From Candidatus Adiutrix sp. (GTDB taxonomy: Bacteria; Desulfobacterota; Desulfarculia; Adiutricales; Adiutricaceae): a stretch of 23,103 bases of DNA. The stretch spans positions 1-23,103 of the forward strand of contig JAITVE010000294.1 in the NCBI GenBank assembly GCA_031285975.1, given 5' to 3'. The notes beneath the pieces were generated by a model. It saw nothing but the letters and a program-made list of their open reading frames with translations, was not told the DNA's origin and did not search any database. Positions 19,825-23,103 of this stretch are shown piece by piece (position 1 is the stretch's first letter; each line of letters begins with the position of its first letter). The translations under genes and the position numbers were made by a program.

Positions 19825-21738
19825 ATGACCACGATTAAAGAGAGAATACTGGCCGCCGCCCGGGGCGAAATGGTGGACGTTCTGCCCTATGTGCCCCGCA
19901 TCGACTTATGGTACAACGCCAACAAGCGGGCCGGCACCCTGCCCCCCGAGCACCGTGACCGCGACCTGGCGGGCATCTGCCGGGCCGAGGGCTGGGGTAT
20001 TCACTCCCTGGTGCCCATCTTCCTGCGCAACGGCCAGCAGCCCCACCGGGGCCTGGGGCTCTACAACCTGCCCGAGCAGCCCTTCACCATGGAATTCGGG
20101 CCGGACGTGGACATCGAAACCCAAATCGACGGCGACTTCACCACCACCATTTACCGCACCAGCAAAGGCGAAGTCCGCACCCGCACCATGTATTCCGAGG
20201 AAATGCGCGTCTCCGGGGCCTCCATCACCTGGGTGGCGGAGCACGTGCTGAAAACCCCGGCGGATTATGAAGTGGTGGCCCACATCTTTGAAAACCTGGT
20301 CATGAAGCCCAATTATGAGCAGTTCCGAGAGTGGGCGGACAACGAAATCGGCGACCACGGCATCGCCGCCGCCTTCGCCTCCCTGGCCTCCTCGCCCGTG
20401 CACCACATCCAGAAGGAATTTTTGGACGCGACGGATTTTTACTATCATTACAGCGACCACGCCGATGCCATGGCCCGCCTGGCCGAGGGCGTGAGCCACT
20501 ATTACGAGCAGGCCTTCAAGCTGATTCTGGAATCTCCCGCCAAAGCCGTGCTCTGGGGCGCGAATTTTGACGACATGATTACCTACCCCAGTTATTTCCA
20601 AAAGGAAATTCAGCCCTGGCTGCGCAAAGTCGGCCCGAAATTCCTGGAACGGGGCATGGCCACCATTGCCCACTGCGACGGCGAAAATTTCGGCCTGATG
20701 GATTTGCTGCCCGATTCCGGCTTCCAGGTGGCCGAAGCCGTCTGCCCCTGGCCCATGACCAAAGTGAAAATTCAGGAATATTACCAAAAGTGGCACGGGC
20801 GGCTGACCATCTTCGGCGGCGTGCCCTCCAACCTCTTGCTGGACGACCTCTGCACCGACGCTGATTTTAACGGCTACCTCGACGGCCTCTTCCGCGACCT
20901 CACGCCGGGGGACGGCCTCATTGTGGGCATCGCCGACACCACCCCGCCCCAGGCCAATTGGGATCGCCTGCGCCGCATTGGCGACCGGGTGGCCAAAGAG
21001 GGGCGGCTGCCCCTGGCCGGGTCGGCCGTGCTGGTGGACGTCCCCAACACCTCGGCGGGATCGAGCGAGCCCCATACTCCGTCGCCGGGGCTCGCTCCCG
21101 CCGGGCCTTTGGCCCAGCTTCGCCAGATGGTGCTCGACGGCGACGACGAAAACATCCAGGCCGAAGTCCTGCGCCTGCTGGAAAGCGGCCAGAAAGCCCA
21201 CGACATTATGAACCTGGGCCTGGTGGCGGCCATGGACATCATCAGCCCCCAGTTCAAGGCGGGCACCATCTTCATCCCCGAAGTGCTCCTGGCCGCCCGG
21301 GCCATGAACCTGGCCACCGAAACCCTGGAGCCCCACCTCAAAAGCGCGGACTCCCTGAGTGAGCAGAAGACCATTGTCCTCGGCACGGTCTTCGGCGACC
21401 TCCACGACATCGGCAAAAATATGGTGGCCACCATGCTCAAGGGCGCGGGCTTCAAAGTCATCGACCTGGGCATCAACGTGCCGGAAAAGAACTTCGTGGC
21501 GGCCATCAAAGAGCACCGGCCCGACCTCCTGGGCCTCTCGGCCCTCCTCACCACCACCATGCCCGAAATGCCCAAAGTCATGGCCTGCCTCGTGGAAAGC
21601 GGGCTGCGTGACCAAGTGCGCGTCATGGTCGGCGGGGCCCCGGTCAACGAAAAATTCGCCCGCGACATCGGCGCCGACGGCTATTCCGGCGACGCCGGCG
21701 AAGCCGTGGAGTTGGCCCGCCGTTTGTGCGCCAACTGA
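19825..21738 (+). CDS. CmuA-like fusion: UroD-type methyltransferase and corrinoid-binding domain
   Basis: The 637-residue protein joins two modules. Residues 1 to about 400 resemble the UroD/MtaA/CmuA methyltransferase barrel. H283, C284 (I-A-H-C-D-G-E-N) and C307 (E-A-V-C-P-W-P) are candidate zinc or active-site residues, but the H-C spacing differs from the H-x-C of MtaA. Residues about 428-505 form the helical cap of corrinoid proteins. Residues about 515-637 are the Rossmann-like B12 domain, with D-L-H-D-I-G at 525-530 (His527 the lower cobalt ligand), S-A-L at 572-574 and G-G at 603-604. The same order occurs in CmuA, the chloromethane methyltransferase. It should move a methyl group from a small substrate to its own corrinoid; the acceptor enzyme is not in the window. 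The linker (about 404-427) is encoded by an inverted repeat. AGAGGA supports the ATG. Confidence 0.9.
   Translation: MTTIKERILAAARGEMVDVLPYVPRIDLWYNANKRAGTLPPEHRDRDLAGICRAEGWGIHSLVPIFLRNGQQPHRGLGLYNLPEQPFTMEFGPDVDIETQIDGDFTTTIYRTSKGEVRTRTMYSEEMRVSGASITWVAEHVLKTPADYEVVAHIFENLVMKPNYEQFREWADNEIGDHGIAAAFASLASSPVHHIQKEFLDATDFYYHYSDHADAMARLAEGVSHYYEQAFKLILESPAKAVLWGANFDDMITYPSYFQKEIQPWLRKVGPKFLERGMATIAHCDGENFGLMDLLPDSGFQVAEAVCPWPMTKVKIQEYYQKWHGRLTIFGGVPSNLLLDDLCTDADFNGYLDGLFRDLTPGDGLIVGIADTTPPQANWDRLRRIGDRVAKEGRLPLAGSAVLVDVPNTSAGSSEPHTPSPGLAPAGPLAQLRQMVLDGDDENIQAEVLRLLESGQKAHDIMNLGLVAAMDIISPQFKAGTIFIPEVLLAARAMNLATETLEPHLKSADSLSEQKTIVLGTVFGDLHDIGKNMVATMLKGAGFKVIDLGINVPEKNFVAAIKEHRPDLLGLSALLTTTMPEMPKVMACLVESGLRDQVRVMVGGAPVNEKFARDIGADGYSGDAGEAVELARRLCAN
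21054..21102. repeat. Palindrome inside the interdomain linker of the methyltransferase gene
   Basis: GGCGGGA (21054-21060) and GCGAGCCCC (21065-21073), interrupted by TCGA, are the exact complement of the 16 bases at 21087-21102. It encodes residues 410-426, a Ser/Pro/Ala-rich linker between the two domains. Frame is kept. This fits insertion of a small palindromic element at a tolerant site. Confidence 0.65.
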
Positions 21739-22964
21739 TGCCCATGAAGACTGAGGAGCAATGCAGCCTGGACTCGGCCAAACCCTCTGGCCATACCCAC
21801 AGCCACGCCGGAGTAAAGCCCCCTTGGGGCAAAGTGGTTATCGCGCCGGATTCCTTCAAAGGGAGCCTCGCCGCCCCCGCCGTGGCCGAGGCCATGCGGC
21901 GGGGGTTTTGCCGGGTGTGGCCCGAGGCTGAGTATTGCCTGTTCCCCATTGCCGACGGCGGCGAGGGCACGGTGGAAGCCCTGGTGAACTTGAGCGGCGG
22001 CCGCCTGGTGGAGGAAGACACGCTTGACCCGCTGGGCCGCCCCATCCGGGCCGCCTGGGGCCTGTTGGGCGACGGCCGCACGGCGGTGGTGGAAACGGCG
22101 GCTTCCTCCGGCCTGACCCGCCTGACCCCGGAGGAGCGGAACCCGGCCCTGGCCTCGACCTTCGGCCTGGGCCAGATGATTACCCACGCCTTAGCCCGGC
22201 CCGAGGTGGAACGCCTTCTGGTGGGCCTGGGCGGCAGCGCCACCAATGACGGCGGCGCGGGTATGCTCACGGCCCTGGGCGCGGAATTCCTGGACGAGGG
22301 CGGCCAGGCCATCCCTCCCGGCGGCCTGGGGCTGGAGCGGCTGGAGCGCATCGTCGCCACCGGCCTCAACCCCCGACTGCGGCACGTGCAGGTCGTGGTG
22401 GCCAGCGATGTGACCAACCCCCTGTGCGGGCCCGAGGGAGCCAGCGCCGTCTTCGGCCCCCAGAAAGGGGCTGACCCGGCTCTCGTCCGCCGCCTGGACT
22501 TGGCCCTGTACCGCTACGCCCAAAAAGCCCTTGAAGCCACTGGCCGCGATATGGCCCAGCACCCCGGAGCCGGAGCCGCCGGAGGACTGGGCGCGGCCTT
22601 CCTCTTCTTCACTGAAGCGGATTGCCGCCCCGGCGTACAACTGATTCTGGAGGAAGGCGATTTTCTCACCAAAGCCGCCGGGGCCAGCCTCATCGTCACC
22701 GGCGAAGGGCGCAGCGACTGCCAGACGGCCTGGGGCAAAGCCCCGGTGGGCGTGGCCGCCCTGGGCCAAAAGCTCGGCGCGCCCACGGTCATCCTCTCCG
22801 GCTCCCTGGGCGAAGGCTGGCAGGAGCTGTATAACCACAACATCGCCGCCCTGATGAGCCTTTCCCCAGGCCCTATGAGCTTAGAAGACTCCATGACCAA
22901 CACCCCCCGCCTCCTCGAAGAAGCCGCCGAACGCCTAGCCCGTCTGCTTTCCATCCGCTGGTAA
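21738..22964 (+). CDS. Glycerate kinase (GlxK/GarK family)
   Basis: From ATG 21738 the protein has 408 residues. Family motifs are V-V-I-A-P-D-S-F-K-G-S-L near 34-45, D-G-G-E-G-T, G-L-G-G-S-A-T-N-D-G-G-A-G, F-G-P-Q-K-G-A and, near the C-terminus, T-G-E-G-R-S-D-C-Q-T-A-W-G-K-A-P-V-G. The enzyme phosphorylates glycerate with ATP in the cytosol; family members of this type give 2-phosphoglycerate. The ATG shares bases with the stop of the methyltransferase gene (TGATG), so the two are translationally coupled and likely functionally linked. The first ~32 residues, rich in His, Ser and Pro, precede the conserved start and are unusual. A later start is possible, but no better-placed binding site in frame was found; a GAGGAG near 21753 serves only an out-of-frame ATG. 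Confidence 0.94.
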   Translation: MPMKTEEQCSLDSAKPSGHTHSHAGVKPPWGKVVIAPDSFKGSLAAPAVAEAMRRGFCRVWPEAEYCLFPIADGGEGTVEALVNLSGGRLVEEDTLDPLGRPIRAAWGLLGDGRTAVVETAASSGLTRLTPEERNPALASTFGLGQMITHALARPEVERLLVGLGGSATNDGGAGMLTALGAEFLDEGGQAIPPGGLGLERLERIVATGLNPRLRHVQVVVASDVTNPLCGPEGASAVFGPQKGADPALVRRLDLALYRYAQKALEATGRDMAQHPGAGAAGGLGAAFLFFTEADCRPGVQLILEEGDFLTKAAGASLIVTGEGRSDCQTAWGKAPVGVAALGQKLGAPTVILSGSLGEGWQELYNHNIAALMSLSPGPMSLEDSMTNTPRLLEEAAERLARLLSIRW

Positions 22965-22979
22965 AGCACAGCAATTTTT

Positions 22980-23020
22980 TGCCCCGAAGCGCGGCTTGAC
23001 ATACGTCGCGCTTCGGGGCA
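22980..23020. terminator. 14-bp perfect hairpin after the glycerate kinase gene
   Basis: TGCCCCGAAGCGCG (22980-22993) and CGCGCTTCGGGGCA (23007-23020) pair perfectly around a 13-base loop. TTCTT follows on the plus strand, a modest T-run, so it is a probable terminator for the methyltransferase-kinase operon. Confidence 0.65.
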
Positions 23021-23030
23021 TTCTTAGAGC

Positions 23031-23103
23031 TTATTCGTAAATAATTCCAGTTTTTCTAAAAGCAATAATAGCGGCGGCCAAATGCAGTAAAGCTCTATGA
23101 GTG
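23031..23103 (-). mobile_element. C-terminal end of an IS transposase (IS5-like), cut by the window edge
   Basis: On the minus strand the frame entering at 23102 reads T-H-R-A-L-L-H-L-A-A-A-I-I-A-F-R-K-T-G and ends I-I-Y-E-stop (TAA at 23031-23033). A helical H-L-A-A-A-I-I end of this kind, with the stop inside the presumed terminal repeat, is characteristic of IS5/IS4-group DDE transposases. The element boundary is probably at the GAGC at 23027-23030, next to TTA. Only 23 residues are visible, so the group assignment is tentative and intactness cannot be judged. Confidence 0.5.

Noticed and set aside
19906..21615. Long minus-strand open frame opposite the methyltransferase fusion
   Set aside because: It is a compositional shadow; the plus strand has complete methyltransferase and B12-binding motifs.
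23025..23097. Third apparent TAGAGC...GCTCTA pair at the window end
   Set aside because: Both motifs fall within or at the edge of the IS transposase sequence, so the match is better explained by the IS end and coding sequence than by the palindrome family.
1..23103. CRISPR arrays, tRNA or rRNA genes, and sigma-54 promoters
   Set aside because: No regularly spaced direct repeats, no tRNA T-loop/acceptor pattern and no rRNA segments were seen; scanning the intergenic gaps showed no convincing TGGCAC-N5-TTGC site on either strand.

Overview
The window is a GC-rich bacterial segment with dense genes, short gaps and high-GC codon use. Its content suggests a Gram-negative, probably anaerobic, deltaproteobacterium-like organism (Desulfobacterota in the broad sense). 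The pointers are a sigma-54-locus-type cluster (hpf, rapZ, mannose-type PTS IIA-IIB-IIC), an NtrX/NtrC-type sigma-54 activator, periplasmic lipoproteins, a proteobacterial spore-photoproduct-lyase-family radical SAM protein, and a corrinoid-dependent methyltransferase fusion. The lineage is an inference; there is no rRNA or other phylogenetic marker in the window.

Layout. (1) 1-2512: a membrane-anchored protein made of ~23-residue repeats (+), convergent with a YfbK-like VWA lipoprotein (-). (2) 2780-3460: a SanA/YdcF-like DUF218 membrane protein (-). (3) 3571-15178: one long minus-strand run. In transcription order it holds hpf, rapZ, PTS IIA, IIB, IIC, rimI, an NtrX-like regulator, a YihY/BrkB membrane protein, thiamine pyrophosphokinase, a C39-like lipoprotein, uppS, ridA, a CBS-ACT protein, a ParB-like protein and an SPL-family radical SAM protein. 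Many neighbours overlap by 4-11 bases or lie a few bases apart, so the run is probably several linked operons. (4) 15179-15763: a ~585-base gap without a convincing protein gene. It carries two plus-strand sigma-70-like promoters, a terminator-like hairpin and a highly structured leader. (5) 15764-18717: a polyamine/opine-type ABC importer (ATPase and two permeases) with no substrate-binding protein in the window. (6) 18981-22964: a FadR-type GntR regulator, a CmuA-like fusion of a UroD-type methyltransferase and a corrinoid domain, and a glycerate kinase. (7) 23031-23103: the C-terminal end of an IS transposase running off the window.

How the parts may work together. Regions 4-6 read as one uncharacterised methyl-compound utilisation locus: import by the ABC transporter, control by the GntR protein and perhaps by the structured leader, methyl transfer to corrinoid by the fusion protein, and phosphorylation of a glycerate product by the translationally coupled kinase. 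The substrate cannot be read from the sequence. The hpf-rapZ-PTS part resembles the regulatory PTS clusters next to rpoN in other Proteobacteria, but rpoN and ptsN are not present here.

The most unusual items are the structured leader with a possible Shine-Dalgarno-sequestering pairing and an 8-codon leader ORF, the CmuA-like locus, a palindrome inserted in the interdomain linker of the methyltransferase gene, a small family of intergenic repeats with TAGAGC...GCTCTA ends, and the ParB-like/SPL-like gene pair in which the usual SPL hydrogen-donor cysteine appears to be missing.
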